Assembly: GCA_008477525.1 (NCBI GenBank)
Contig: SPDT01000010.1
Span: 2,542,001-2,606,000, forward strand
Origin: Hypomyces perniciosus
Lineage: Eukaryota; Ascomycota; Sordariomycetes; Hypocreales; Hypocreaceae
Direction: 5' to 3'
DNA: 64,000 bases
This document shows, piece after piece, positions 51,801 through 63,494 of the stretch. The position numbers were made by a program, and so were the translations under genes. The stretch's first letter is position 1, and each line of letters opens with the position of its first letter. The notes below the pieces were generated by a model that saw nothing but the letters and a program-made list of their open reading frames with translations, ran no database searches and was not told the DNA's origin.

Positions 51801-53639
51801 TAATAGCTTCTTTATAGAGAATAGCGAATAGAACTTTTTATATAATTTAAAGGGAATATATTCTTAAAGATTTATGGGTTTTTTAGGCTAAAGTACTTTT
51901 TTAATAGTAAATAAACAAATAGCTTAAAGGAAATATACTTCTTTCTCGCTATTCTTTTTAATATAGCAGTATTCTATTTATAATATTAAAGCTAATATAA
52001 GCTAAGCTCTTTATATAGCTTTAATATTCCTAGGATCTTCCTTATCTATAAATTATAGCTATAGGCCAGCTTTTCTATAACTAACTTCCTTTTTAGCTAT
52101 ATCATATAGTACTTAATTAGCCTTAGCTTAAAGTTTACTAAAGATTAAGTTATAGTCTAATTTATTTACTATATAGGTATATTAATATTTAATATAGTTA
52201 TATAAATTAAATACATAATAGTAATATAGTTAATTTTTACTTTTTTATAAATTTTAATAAATATCCTAATCTTCCTTTTAATAATCTTAATCTGCAAAAA
52301 GTATAATTTTTAAGTAAAAGAAGAGTTTGTAATAATATAAAGGTTGCAGCTAGTATCGAATAGTATTGTAATAGGTATATTCTTTATTTTGGCTTATTAT
52401 ATTACTGATTTGCTGGTTATTTACTCTTTAAACTCCTTTTATCCTTTCAGTTTTTCGTTTATAGGCTTTAACGCCTAACTTTATATTAAAGCTAATCTTT
52501 TATTTATTGTTAAAATTACTATCTTCTTTACTATTAATATACTAGTTATTATTATTAGACTTATAGTCAGCAATCTAAACCTAATATACCTAGGCTCTAT
52601 AGCCTTTTTTATAAAACCAGGCAATATATTCCTCTTTCCTATAATAGTAATATATAATCTCTTAAATAATATCTGCTTTATTTACTAAAAAACCATATTA
52701 ATATTAATTCTTTATATAGTTTACGCCCCTTATTTAAATATTACCTTTTTTATTAACTGCTTATATATAATCCTTTAAAGTGCAATATAGTTAAAGCTTA
52801 TTATATTTTTTCTGCTAAAAGTAGCCTATTAACGTAGCTTTTATATTTTATTAATCTAGATCTAATTATTTAATACAGTTAATAATATCCTAGACTTTAG
52901 TAAACTATTTACTATAAATAAGCAGTAAATCTACTGTTATTAAATAGAATTATAGCTTTAAAGATAATACTCCTTTCAAGAAAATAATTTTAGCTTAATT
53001 AGTTTAATTATCGCTGCCTGCTTTAAAAAGCTTTTATTTAAAGTAAAGAAAAAAAGATAGAGGTAAAGTTTTATTTCTTTATTTAAAAGTATACAGCTTT
53101 TACGCAGCTTAGTTTTAAAGTCTTTAATTTTTATAAATATAGTTTAAATATTATATAAATTCCGCTAGGTTATAGTTCCTATTAGTTCCTTTTAATATAT
53201 AAAAAATAGTAACTATTTATTTAAGTATAGCATTTAAATAAAAGTTAATACAATACTACTATTCTCTATTACTATTATAGAACCTTTTATTAAGTTTAAG
53301 CTTTTTGCGTATATTTTACGCCTATATAGTATACTACTTTTATTTTTTTTAAAAATTTAAATAAATTAAAAAGTAGCTTCTTTTTAACTTAAAGAGTTTA
53401 TGTAAACTCTTTTATAGAGGTTAATATAAGCTTTATAATTATAGCCTGCGCGGGTTTTTACTTAAATTGCGGAAAAAATAACATTTTATCTTTTTAATTA
53501 TCTAGCCTTTAAATTACTAGTGCTATAAAGTCTAGCTTTTTATTAATATAGCTATTTATTCTTATAAAGGTAGAATAGTTTATTTAATCCGCGACTATAT
53601 ATTATTGCTTTTAAAGGCTTAATCTTTAAAATTTACTAT
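48893..53639 (-). pseudogene. Gypsy B2 gag and pol (degraded)
   Basis: Collinear with B1. Gag opens at an ATA (53639-53637). RT catalytic block reads I-Y-F-N-N-T-L-I at 51271-51282, from YLDD or YFDD. The chromodomain start is at about 48960-49035 and is completed at 41634-41759 beyond A2. It holds the uninterrupted version of the C insertion site near 53372-53382. Confidence 0.87.
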
Positions 53640-53684
53640 TTTCCTTTTACAGTAAAAGTTCTATTATTTACTGGCTAAGTAATA

Positions 53685-53695
53685 GCTAGGCTATA
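53685..53695 (-). other. Possible self-priming site of Gypsy B2
   Basis: TATAGCCTAGC on the - strand, four bases inside the 5' LTR, an exact complement of GCTAGGCTATA at LTR positions 9-19 (53907-53917). Confidence 0.45.
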
Positions 53696-53699
53696 GATA

Positions 53700-53925
53700 T
53701 ATAACAGGTATAGCTTAACTAGAAAGCATACAGTTAAGGCACCTCTGTATTATTTATCCATAGTTAAAGGAAGGAAGCTCTATATTAGCTATATATATAT
53801 TATATAGTTGTGCGTATAGGGTTATAGCTGAGGTGGTTTCCTAATTAGGCAAGTGGTCTAGTATTGGTTGTATTTCCGGATTCGGTGTAGTTGTAATTCC
53901 GGGAGATATAGCCTAGCCTATAACA
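53700..53925 (-). repeat. 5' LTR of Gypsy B2
   Basis: 226 bp, paired with 41391-41616, followed by the target duplication GGATT. Confidence 0.93.
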
Positions 53926-54374
53926 GGATTAAATTTTATAGTATATTAAATAGCTAGATTTTAAGTATTATTTAAATATTATAGTAGGTTACAGGCTGCG
54001 TTTAAATGCTTTTTATAAAGGCTGTATAATTATTTTGCTAGCTACTAGACTAAAAAGCTAGTATTTACTTAAATATAGATTATTAAATAGATTATAGTTT
54101 TAATAATAGTTTAGAAAAACTTAGTATTAACTTTATTTAGTTTAGTTATAGTTTTATTAATTAAAAGAAAAGGCTATAAAAGTAATTAAATAAAGTTTTA
54201 AAAGTTAAAAGAATTTATAGCTTTAGTAATATATTATTTTTATGAAAGTTAAAAAAGGATTTTTTATTTATCTTTAATTATTTAAACCTTTACAAAAAAG
54301 GCAAGGCCTTTATTTTCTATAGTATAACTTTATTAAAAGCTAGCTTTAATTAAATTATAGCTTTTTTATTTAAT
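53926..54374 (-). pseudogene. Copia G RT C-terminal half (degraded)
   Basis: On the - strand, reading from the array towards B2: a YTIENKGLAFF block, V.IIKD, a LFQLSQKQYITKAINSF block, then KTIIYLIIYI.VNTSFLV, LAK.LYSLYKKHLNAACNLLQYLNNT. These match Copia RT after the YVDD motif (DLG...FFLG, SQ..Y, YLM..RPDI, H..A.R.LRYLKGT). The frame continues at 41390 across B2. The N-terminal half of RT, integrase and gag are not found. Confidence 0.83.
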
Positions 54375-54520
54375 TTAATAAAAAAACAATTATTTATATA
54401 AATAATAATAAAAAAACAATTATTTATATAAATAATAATAAAAAAACAATTATTTATATAAATAATAATAAAAATACTATTATTTATATAAATAATAATA
54501 AAAATACTATTATTTAAATA
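54375..54520 (-). repeat. 30-bp tandem array built on the RT catalytic motif of Copia G
   Basis: About 4.8 units of 30 bp; three central units (54381-54470) are identical and two more differ by CAA to TACT-type changes. On the - strand each unit is ten codons: Y-I-N-N-C-F-F-I-I-I, or Y-I-N-N-S-I-F-I-I-I. Y-I-N-N is the RIP form of YVDD, in frame with the RT that follows except for a one-base shift at the junction. Beyond 54520 the RT cannot be followed. Confidence 0.85.
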
Positions 54521-54888
54521 TAAAAAATAATGGAATGAGAAATTAAAGGATTATATCCTAGTGTATTCTTTAAGGCTTATAAAGCCTATTACTATTTTTT
54601 AAAAGACTATTTAAAACTATAAAAAGCTTTCTATAATTAAATAATTTAATTTCTATTAAGGTTATAACCTAGCTTTTTAAAAACAGATGTAATTTTAATA
54701 GAAACTTAATTAATATAGTCTATAAACCTTTTAAGGAAGTTAAAGAAGATAATTTCTTTAAATATCCTATTAAAGAATATATTAATAAAGTTGATTTATT
54801 TAATTTCCTAGTTATAGATAATAATTAAAGCTAAAGGGAGCTATTAAATAAAAAGAATAGCTGTTAAAGTAAATGTTTAGTTAAAATC
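54521..54888 (+). other. Possible 3' end of an unidentified reading frame (tract H)
   Basis: A + frame of about 110 codons ends at a TGA (54889-54891). Its last half has few stops and reads as charged protein: VYKPFKEVKEDNFFKYPIKE, then YINKVDLFNFLVIDNN. No family recognised. The start is lost at the array. Evidence is codon-level plausibility only. Confidence 0.3.
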
Positions 54889-54912
54889 TGATATATATAA
54901 ATAATGTATCGT

Positions 54913-54947
54913 CCCTTTTCCTTCCTTCCTTCCCTTCTTCCCTCTTT
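54913..54947 (+). promoter_or_regulatory. Pyrimidine-rich tract, possible promoter remnant
   Basis: A run of C and T (CCCTTTTCC, CCTTCC repeats) stands out from the AT-rich surroundings. It lies 14 bases before the candidate start at 54961. CT-rich stretches just before the start codon are common in filamentous fungal promoters. Confidence 0.35.
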
Positions 54948-54960
54948 ATCTGCACTTCGC

Positions 54961-56915
54961 ATATCAAAATCTATTTCTTTTTAATTATTAGAAGCCTTTA
55001 GCAATGAACCTAACTTTAACTTTAACTGTTTTATTATTTTAGTTTTTTTTAATTTATCAGATTAATTAACTAGTAATAAGATTCCTGGCTTTAAAAAGGC
55101 TATTATATTTAATAAAAGTCAAGGTATATTATTTAATTAATTAATTAAATTTACTGTAAATTACTATTAGCTATTTAGTTCTATTAAAATTATAAAATGC
55201 TTACTTAAGCTTTTAAAGGTCTTATATTACAGTAGCTGGAAAGGCTAGCTTTTTAATGCTGTTATAACGAAATTAAAATACATTTATATCTATAGGATCC
55301 TTCATAACTGCAAGGTTTTATATAATTAATATAGGAATAAAGGGAATAGTAATAGGTATTCCCTTTAAAATAAAGTTAAACAGTAAAGGATTAATATTTT
55401 AAGAGTTGAGGATTATTTAATTTATTAAATTTACCTTTATTTCTCCCTTTAATTCTTTATTATCTTAACCGATAAAAGGTTTCAAAATTTAAAGCTTAAA
55501 GGTTTTATTATTATACAGTTTTAAAATTAACAATTTAAAGACTATATATTTAAAAGGAATATAAATACAATAAGTATTATTACTTAAAACTAGTAGTAGT
55601 CTTTTAATTTTACATTTAAAGGTTAATTTATAGCTTTTAGCCTTTTATTTTCAAAGAGTAAAAACCTTATTATAAAAGCTAATAATCTTATATCTTTATA
55701 GATTAAGCTTATAGTCTTTACTAAAGGCTAAGTCTTTATATAATTTTTAATAAAACGTAGAGTCCCTATTAATAATAGCTATATATTAATTAATTTAAAA
55801 TCTATAATAATACTAATATTCTAGAGATATAGTAGTAAATTAACTGCTATAATAATAGCCTAAAACTTATTTAATAAAACCTTAATAAAGTATTTTATAA
55901 AACTATTTTATTTATAAATATAAAAGCTATTATAAGAATATATAATTTTTAAAGAAAAAAATTAAATTTAAAGTTTTTAATTAATTTCCTTTTTATTATT
56001 ATAAAAAGATTCTTTAAAATACTAGTTATACTGCATTTAAAAGGTATTTATAAAGCCTTTTAAAATAGCTAAAAAGGTAAATCTACTATAATCTTTTAAA
56101 ACAAATAGCTACTTATATTTTAATTTTCTATTAATAATTAAAAAATTAATAAAGGGTTTATTCTAAAGCATTAGCTTTATCAAGAAAGTATAAGCTTTTA
56201 AATAATTTAATGAGGCTAGTAAATTAATAATTAAATTTAAATTAAACTCTTTAATAACTTTTCTTTTATTATATATTAGGCAGTAAAGTTTAATCTCTTT
56301 AATAGAATTAAACTTAAACATTTTCATAGTTATGTTAGCAGTTTTCTTTAATAGACTTAAATTAATATAACCTAGCCTTTATACTATAAAAGAGCTAGCT
56401 TTAATAGCTTATAGCTAAAACTATTAGTAATAGTTTTTTTTTAATTTTAATTAACTTAATAACCTTCAAATCTTTAATAATAAAAGATTCTTTAAATCTA
56501 TAAAGCCTTTACTTTATAAAGGTATCCTCTTTAAGTTTATTCCTTTTTATTTCTTTAAGTATTAAAGGTATATAGAGCCCTTATTCTTTTATTTAACCTA
56601 AGGTTTTAAAGAGTTTAAAAAAATCCTTTCCTTTAAAATTATTTTTCTTTATAAGCCTAAAACTAAATTTAGTTAATTATTTTTTTAAAGCTATTACTTT
56701 TATTAAAGATTTTAATAATAGCTATACTTTATTAAAAGTAACTAATATGCCTGTAACTAGCCCGATAGACCCTAAGAGCTAGGCCCGATTAGGAAGGCTA
56801 GAAGAATAGTCGGAAAACTAGTTAAATTAAGGAAAAAAGGGTATTAATAGCTGGAATCGCAGTTAAAATAGCTTTTTTCTTTTCTTTCCCTTTATCCAGC
56901 CTCAAATCAGTAATA
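54961..56915 (+). pseudogene. Unidentified reading-frame relic, about 650 codons (tract H)
   Basis: From an ATA (possible former ATG) at 54961 one + frame runs to a TAATAA near 56910 without TGA; its stops are TAA/TAG. N-terminal residues read S-K-S-I-S-F-x-L-L-E-A-F-S-N-E-P-N-F. Inner parts look protein-like (RRVPINNSYILINLKS near 55765-55810; KPLLYKGILFKFIPFYFF near 56505-56555). The last 50 codons are basic. I recognise no transposon or host family. The stop density (about 8 percent) is no lower than in neighbouring frames, so this is only a candidate. It could be a degraded host gene or a lone element ORF. Confidence 0.3.
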
Positions 56916-57405
56916 AACTATAACAATAATATTTACTTAAATGGCTAATAGCTTTATAGCTTTTATATTAATCTTATAGGCTATCATTTATTAGTTTTTA
57001 TATATATTTAAGCGTATTATTTCCTCCTTAATAACACTAATAACTAAGACAGGGGGGAATCTTAGGGATTGTATCCTAAAAGTAATTGCTAAAGGCACTT
57101 TTCAGCTGCCACTATAATCAGTAACCAGCTAAACTAAAGACCCTAGAACTATTATTTAATATTACAGGTTAGCCTTTTTATTAAGGAAATAACCGACCTT
57201 TAGGATTAGGCAGGCTAATTAATATAAACATCCAAAAACCAGGTTATATACCTAGATTATTCTATATAGGAGTCATTAACCTAGGCCGAATTAGCTGAAA
57301 ATCCAATAAAAAAGCAGAATCCAATAAAACTATTAGTTAATAATAACAGCTAATTAAGAATCAAAGGCCTAGGTCTTACCTTTTCCTTTTCTTCTCTTTA
57401 AATTT
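56916..57405. other. Unassigned, less AT-rich tract
   Basis: Base composition is closer to normal than in the flanks, and many CA dinucleotides survive. A GACAGGGGGGAATC string at 57048 resembles a polypurine tract but no LTR follows. Nothing else recognised. Confidence 0.35.
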
Positions 57406-58053
57406 AAGCTAGCTGAGCTATCTGCTACTAGTCCTAATAAATCTGACTTTGACTGACCTGTTAGATTTATTAAACCCTAATTCCCTGCAGCCTAAGCTAC
57501 CATTCCCTTTTTCCCTTAAATTTAAAGCAATTTTTTTCTTTTCTTCCTAGCTAGGCTAGCTATTAAAGGTCTTAACAGTCTAACCCACTTTATTAAACCT
57601 TAATTTCCAGCAGCTTTTACTAGCTAATTAAAAATCCCTGCCTTTGAATTCGAGCCGGCTTAGCTGGCTGCCGCTAATCTTAACAAATCTAACCTTAACT
57701 AACCTATTAGCCTTATTAAACCCTAGTTCCCAGCAGCCTAAACTGCCGTTTTCCTTTCCTTTAAATTTAAAGGCATTCCTTTCCTTTTAGCCAGCTATAC
57801 TAGCTGCTATAAGTCTTAATAGATTAACTTTAATCGGCCTATTAATCTTAACCCTTAACAGCTATACCCAACTAGTCGAGATTTCTATTCCTTTAAATTC
57901 AGGCTAGCCTAGCTAACTGCCGCAAGCCTTAATAGAATTAACCTTAATTAAATAATAGATTTTATTAAATCTTGATTCCTAGCTAGCTATTATTTCTCCC
58001 TCTCTTAAATTTAAAGGAATTCCTTTTATTTTAGCTAGCTATACCAGCTATTA
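57406..58053. repeat. Degenerate tandem repeat with alternating spacing
   Basis: A block with GCTAGCT.AGCT, then TCTTAA.A..TCTAAC.TTAAC, TTATTAAACCCTAATTCCCAG, and TTTAAATTTAAAG recurs at about 57410, 57548, 57655, 57790, 57902 and 58033. Spacings are about 138, 107, 135, 112 and 131, suggesting a dimer unit near 245 bp. It is clearly less RIP-mutated than the neighbouring elements. It ends at the E2 LTR. Confidence 0.6.
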
Positions 58054-58444
58054 TGTGACGATCTGGGTTGATTCTTAAGGGATAAACCGAGGTTTATGGG
58101 TATATATTAATGGAGAGGTCAGGGATAAATAGTAAGTAAGGTAATATAGTTACAATTCTATAAAATAGGCGGTTTTAGTAAATATAATTATTAATAACTA
58201 TTTAAGTAACTATACTAAATAAGTAATAAGCTAATTGTATATATATAAAGGGAATAATTATAGATTACTTTAAATTATATTTATCTTCCTGGTAATCTAT
58301 AGGGAGTCTTATTATCGGCTTACTGGGATTACCTTATAGTTTACAGCAATCCGAGTAATCTAATACTAATTAGTCTGTCTACCTAAAGTTCCCCTAAGTA
58401 TATACTAAATTATATTCTTATAATAGTTGGATTATAATCCAATA
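58054..58444 (-). repeat. 3' LTR of Gypsy E2
   Basis: 391 bp; + strand reads TGTGACGATCTGGG to AATCCAATA. On the - strand it follows the polypurine tract GGGAGGGGG (58446-58454). The best preserved of the three E LTRs. Confidence 0.87.
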
Positions 58445-58454
58445 TCCCCCTCCC

Positions 58455-59159
58455 ATTAATTTCATCTTTAAAACCTATTAATTCCTTTTATAAATACCAC
58501 TATCCCTTTATAATTATAGGTATAGTTCTTTATTTTCTTTATACTTTATATTTTACTAATAGAATATCGGGATATATAGTAAAATCTTATTTTTATAAAA
58601 TTAAATAGCATTCAGCTTTTCTTTTATTAATTAAGGCTATTAGTGATTTTATTATACTTGATTTATTCTGCTATAGTTATAATGTTTCCTTTAAAATAAT
58701 TGCAGATAATTTGTATAATAGTAAATATATATAGCGGGGTCGTGTATATAATAGTTTTAGCATTACGCTTTCTATAAGTTTATCTTTTATAATTAACTTA
58801 ATTTTGTTTTAATTTATAATATAGTGCAATATATTATTTTAAAGAAATAAAAGATAAAGCGAAAAGAAAAAGAGACTAAGGCTTATTTAATCGATACTTG
58901 ATAAAAAGTAAATAAAGCCTTTGCAAAGATATTGCATTTAAGGCATTATCGTTAATCTATAGTGTTTTATAGTTATAAAATAGTATATTATAGTTTTAAA
59001 TCCCTAGATAAATTAAATAAGGCGGAATATTATACAGTAAAAGCTGCTATTAATATATATTTTTAAAGCTGTTAATCCAATTAATTAAATTATTTTTACG
59101 TTATTCAATCTGTTATTAATAGGCTAAGAGTTTAGTGAGAGCGTTAAAGTTTTATTTAT
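58455..59159 (-). other. Gypsy E2 3' untranslated tract
   Basis: Corresponds to 36066-36776 in E1. No domain recognised. Confidence 0.5.
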
Positions 59160-62100
59160 AAGTATATTAAGTATTTTTTAAATTCTTAAAAGTTCTATTT
59201 TTCACTATAGTTTTTCCATTTCATTAAACACTAGCATTTATTATCTTTTATTCTAATAGCTTTAATTTCTTTAACTTTATATTTTTCTTGAACTAGTAAG
59301 ACTTTAATTAAATATATAATTAATCTATTTTTTAATTTATTTTATGATATTTTCTTCAATAGTTAAATATAAAATACTAAATAAATATAAATATTATTTA
59401 ATAGTATAAATTTATAAATGACTGTTAAAATAACCTTTTTAACTAAGTTAAGTTTAAGTTTTTTAAAATTGAATATATTATTTAATTATATTATTTTAAT
59501 ATTTACAGGTTTTTTTCCTGGCAAATAATAATATAAATAAACTATATTTCCGTCTTTAAAAATTAATCCCTTTAATTTATACTTATTAATATACTTTTTT
59601 ATTTCTTTTTATATAAAGTAAAGGTATACCTATATTTCTTTATATAATTACTTTATACTTTCAGCTTTAATTTATATTTTATTAATATATAAGCCTTTTT
59701 TAGCGCTTTGTATATATTTCATATAAAGCTATAGTTAATGTATATAAAGCTAAGTCCAGTTAACTTTAAAATATTACTATTATAAGATATTTATATAATT
59801 AATAGTTTCTTTACTGAATTATTTAATTAAAGTTAATATAACTTTTTAAATAAGCTTTAATAATTTAGTTAATATATTCTATTTAATTATCTATTTATAA
59901 ATAATATATAGGATTAAATTCATAATTTATATTTAATGAATTTATAAATACTTATTAAAATTTAAATATAAAAGTTAATCTTTAATTAAAAATAATTTTA
60001 GCTAGAATTATATAGTTAGCTATAATAAATCGCAAACATATATAAGCTAGTATTTCTATATCTATTACTTTTTTATATAAAAGGAAGTAAAAGTATTTAA
60101 TAAATTAATTTATAATATTAAAATACGATTATACTTAATTTTTATTCTTAATTTAATAAATAGTAGTAGTTTAACAATAAAGTTTAATAAAATTAACTTT
60201 TATAGTTATTTTAATATTAGCAGGGGTTAAGCGTTACTGTATAGTTTATATTTTAAAAACCTAACTGTTTTATAAATTATATAGCAAGAAATAATATTTC
60301 ATACTATTTTTCAAGCCTTTAAAACTTAAAATACTTTTATATTTATTTACAGGTTTTATAACTACCTTTATATCTATATATTAAATATTCATAAACTTCT
60401 ATAACACTATTTCTTTAAAGTTCGCCTATAATCTAAATCCTTTTATTTCATTATTAAATTCTTTTTTTATTAAACTCTATATCTTTTAAAAATCTATTAT
60501 TATTTTAAATAATATAGTGCTTTTTAATATATTAAAGTATAATATAATTATTAAATACTGGATATATAGCTTAAAGTGCTATTTATTAATGATATCCTTT
60601 AAAGGTTTATTTTAGAATTTACTTAATATATTTAATTTTTCCTTAATTATAAATAACTTATTTATTAAATATATCTATTTACTTATTTTTAACTCTTTTG
60701 TAATAAATTAAGATATAATAAAACTTTAGAAACTATTTTATATATTAGATTTATTTTCTAAAAAGTTATTAAACTATCTCGAAATATATAATATTGTTAT
60801 AGTTAATATATACTTTAACTTTACATATTTCTTTTATAAATAATATTCCTATTCTTTAAGTATAATAATAATAATAAAGAATTCTTTATTATATATTAAA
60901 TCGTTTAATTTTATACTATATAGTACTTTAAAGTAAAAGGTAATAAAGTATAGCTTATTATTTTTATCTTTTTAATTGAATTAAACTTTTATAGGGAAAT
61001 TAAAAGCATTTATTTTAACTTTTATTTCTTTAAATAGGTTAAATATAATAAATATAGGTTTTTTTAAAGTAAATTATTTAAGTTTATTAAAGGCTTTTTA
61101 TATATTTAATATTTATAGAAACTTTTAATCATTTTTAATAAATTTATAAAACATTTATATAATACTTTTATAGTTTTTAATAAATTATTAAAATAATTAA
61201 TGAATTTTGAAAAAGTTTAAATTTCTTTAAGTATTATAAATATAAGCTAGTCTTTTACTGTTTATACTTTTAATAAATATATATAGATTTCTTTAAAAGT
61301 AATAATATACTTTAAAAAAGTAACTTTTTATATATAGAATTTGCATTTTTGTAATTTTATAAATAGTTTAGTATTTTATAGTATTTATAATACTTTATAA
61401 ATATATACTTTATATTGTTTAATAGTATTGTAATAGATTAAAATATTATTTAAGTAAATAACTATAAAGATATTAAAGTATTCTTTTAATATATTATTAA
61501 TTATCTTTTAGAATATTATAAAGGCGTTAATAAACTTAAAAATTATAATTAAGTATTTAAATAAACTATATTTAATTTAAAACGCAGTTATTTATTTATC
61601 TCTGTCTTTAATTTAAATAAAGTTATTAGCGCCTTTAAAGTATAGCGCTATAAACTACTTTTGTTATATAATTTATTTTATAATTCTATAAATAAATAGT
61701 AATAGAGTTTTATTTTTAATAGTAGCTTTATTAAACTATTAATAGTCTCTAGTTAATTATAGTTTACCTTTTTTCTTTAATATAAATATAATAAATAGGT
61801 TATTTTTTATAAAGAGGGTTAAATATACTTTTCAGCTAATATATTATTTAAATAATTATATAGGCTTTTAAGCTTTTTTTTATTTAAGTTATAAATTTTA
61901 TAAAATATAGTATTTGCATCATCTTTAAGCTTTATTATATAGTTTTATTAACTGAATTCTAATAGTTTAATATTAAATATTTTTTTAAATAGCTTATTAT
62001 ATTTCTAGTATTCTTTAAAGATATTTTATAGCTATTTTAGTAATATTACTGTTTTAAGGCTTTTTGTTTTAAGTATTTTATTAATATTATTTAATATTTT

Positions 62101-63095
62101 CTATAAAAAAGTAATTATTTTTTAAATTTGTTTATTTTTCCCTTTACTTTACTTAAATTTTATTCCTAGGTAGATTGTTTTTATAATTAAATTAAAGGTA
62201 ACTTTTTTAATTCCTTTCTTTAATATACTTAAAGGTTTTATATAAAATTTCTACTTTATAGTTAAGGCCTTTTTTATTGTTTCAATTGCTAAAAGAGCTT
62301 TACTATTATATTAATAAAGCTAACCTTTCTTTTAATTAATATTAAAGTTATTATATTTTAATTAAAGATAATTAAAAATAATATTATATTTATTAATATT
62401 TACTATATTATAAAGAATTACTTTTTTTGCATTAAGCGATTTTAAGTGTAAAATAATTTATCTTTTACTTAACTTATCTATTATTATATATAAAGGCTTT
62501 TCCTCTTATTTAATAAAGTTAATATAGTTTAGGTTTCTTTTTTAAAATAACTATAAGCAATTTACAGTTATAAATGCAATACAATTACCTATTACTTTAT
62601 TATCTATTAATATATATAGCTAATATCCCTTAACTATTATCTTTAATTTAAAATATAGTAAACCTTTATTATTACTTTTATTATTTAATAACTTAAAAGA
62701 TATAATTTATTAATTATTACTTTATAGCTTTTTTATAGGTAATATTAATTGTTTTTTAATTCTTGTCTTTTATATAAATTTTATAATTAATTAAAGTTCC
62801 TTAAAGTAAATACTACCTTTTCTTATTATAGGCAGTTCTTATATAAGTAATAAAGTTAAATTAATTTTAATGCAGTTCGTTTATAATTTAATTAATCTCT
62901 TTATCTTTTAAAGTAGGCTTATACTTTATATACTTCTATATTTACTACTTTTAAAGTTTTTCTTATAGGTAAATAATATATTTATTCTTTTAATAGTATA
63001 TATAGTCTAATAATAAATATAAAGTGTTATTAATTTATTATAAATACTAATCCTATAATTTATTTTACTTATATATAATATACTTTAAGCTATTT
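59160..63095 (-). pseudogene. Gypsy E2 gag end and pol with chromodomain (degraded)
   Basis: On the - strand the chromodomain at about 59285-59165 reads YKVKEIKAIRIKDNKCQCL, then M-K-W-K-N-Y-S, keeping a Trp that E1 has lost. The integrase C-terminal part and RT follow. The RT catalytic block V-I-Y-L-N-N-I-L-I is at 61445-61456. Protease and the end of gag reach 63095. It confirms the E1 domain order. Confidence 0.87.
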
Positions 63096-63494
63096 TATTA
63101 AGAGGGAAATAGCACTCCTAAATATATATACAATATATATACACCTATATGCAACAACTAGTATCGAGCGCAGGAACCTCGCTCTTAACAGAACTATAAA
63201 GCGGGAATTAAATAATATAAGGATTAAAAGATACTGCAGATTATTTAATTATCATACTAGCAGCTAAAAGCAATTAATAGTTACCTTTATATACTTTAGC
63301 GGCTATAAACTTACAGGTAAGGTTATATATTAAAAGGGGAAAAAGGTTAATGTATATTGAATTGAGTTTATCTGTATATCTTTATACTTTTATACTTTTT
63401 TAATCTTGTAACTGCTTAAATAAAGATTTTACTTTTTTAAATAAATTTTATAAGAAAAATGCAAGTGTGTTAAATATGTTAATTACCTTTAATA
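63096..63494 (-). repeat. LTR of Gypsy C2
   Basis: About 399 bp, starting TATTAAGAGGG, a RIP form of TGTCGAGGGGG, and collinear with 8612-9015. One short segment near 63425-63455 has diverged. Confidence 0.88.

Larger units (their letters stand above)
41391..53925 (-). mobile_element. Chromodomain Gypsy B2, interrupted by Copia A2
   Basis: 226-bp LTRs at 41391-41616 and 53700-53925, target duplication GGATT (41386-41390 and 53926-53930). Without A2 it is 5.4 kb and aligns with B1 through its whole length. It sits in the RT/RNase H of Copia G. Slightly more RIP-mutated than B1, and it lacks the C insertion, giving an empty reference for that site. Confidence 0.93.
58054..63095 (-). mobile_element. 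Chromodomain Gypsy E2, partial, interrupted by C2
   Basis: Its 3' LTR is at 58054-58444. The internal region aligns in reverse with E1 from chromodomain to gag, up to 63095, which corresponds to 32098 in E1. There C2 begins, and the rest lies outside the window. Confidence 0.87.

Noticed and set aside
54375..54520. CRISPR-like array of 30-bp repeats
   Set aside because: The repeats are contiguous without spacers, and lie in a eukaryotic retrotransposon.
57048..57061. GACAGGGGGGAATC as polypurine tract of an LTR element
   Set aside because: No LTR pair or TG...CA boundary could be found on either side.
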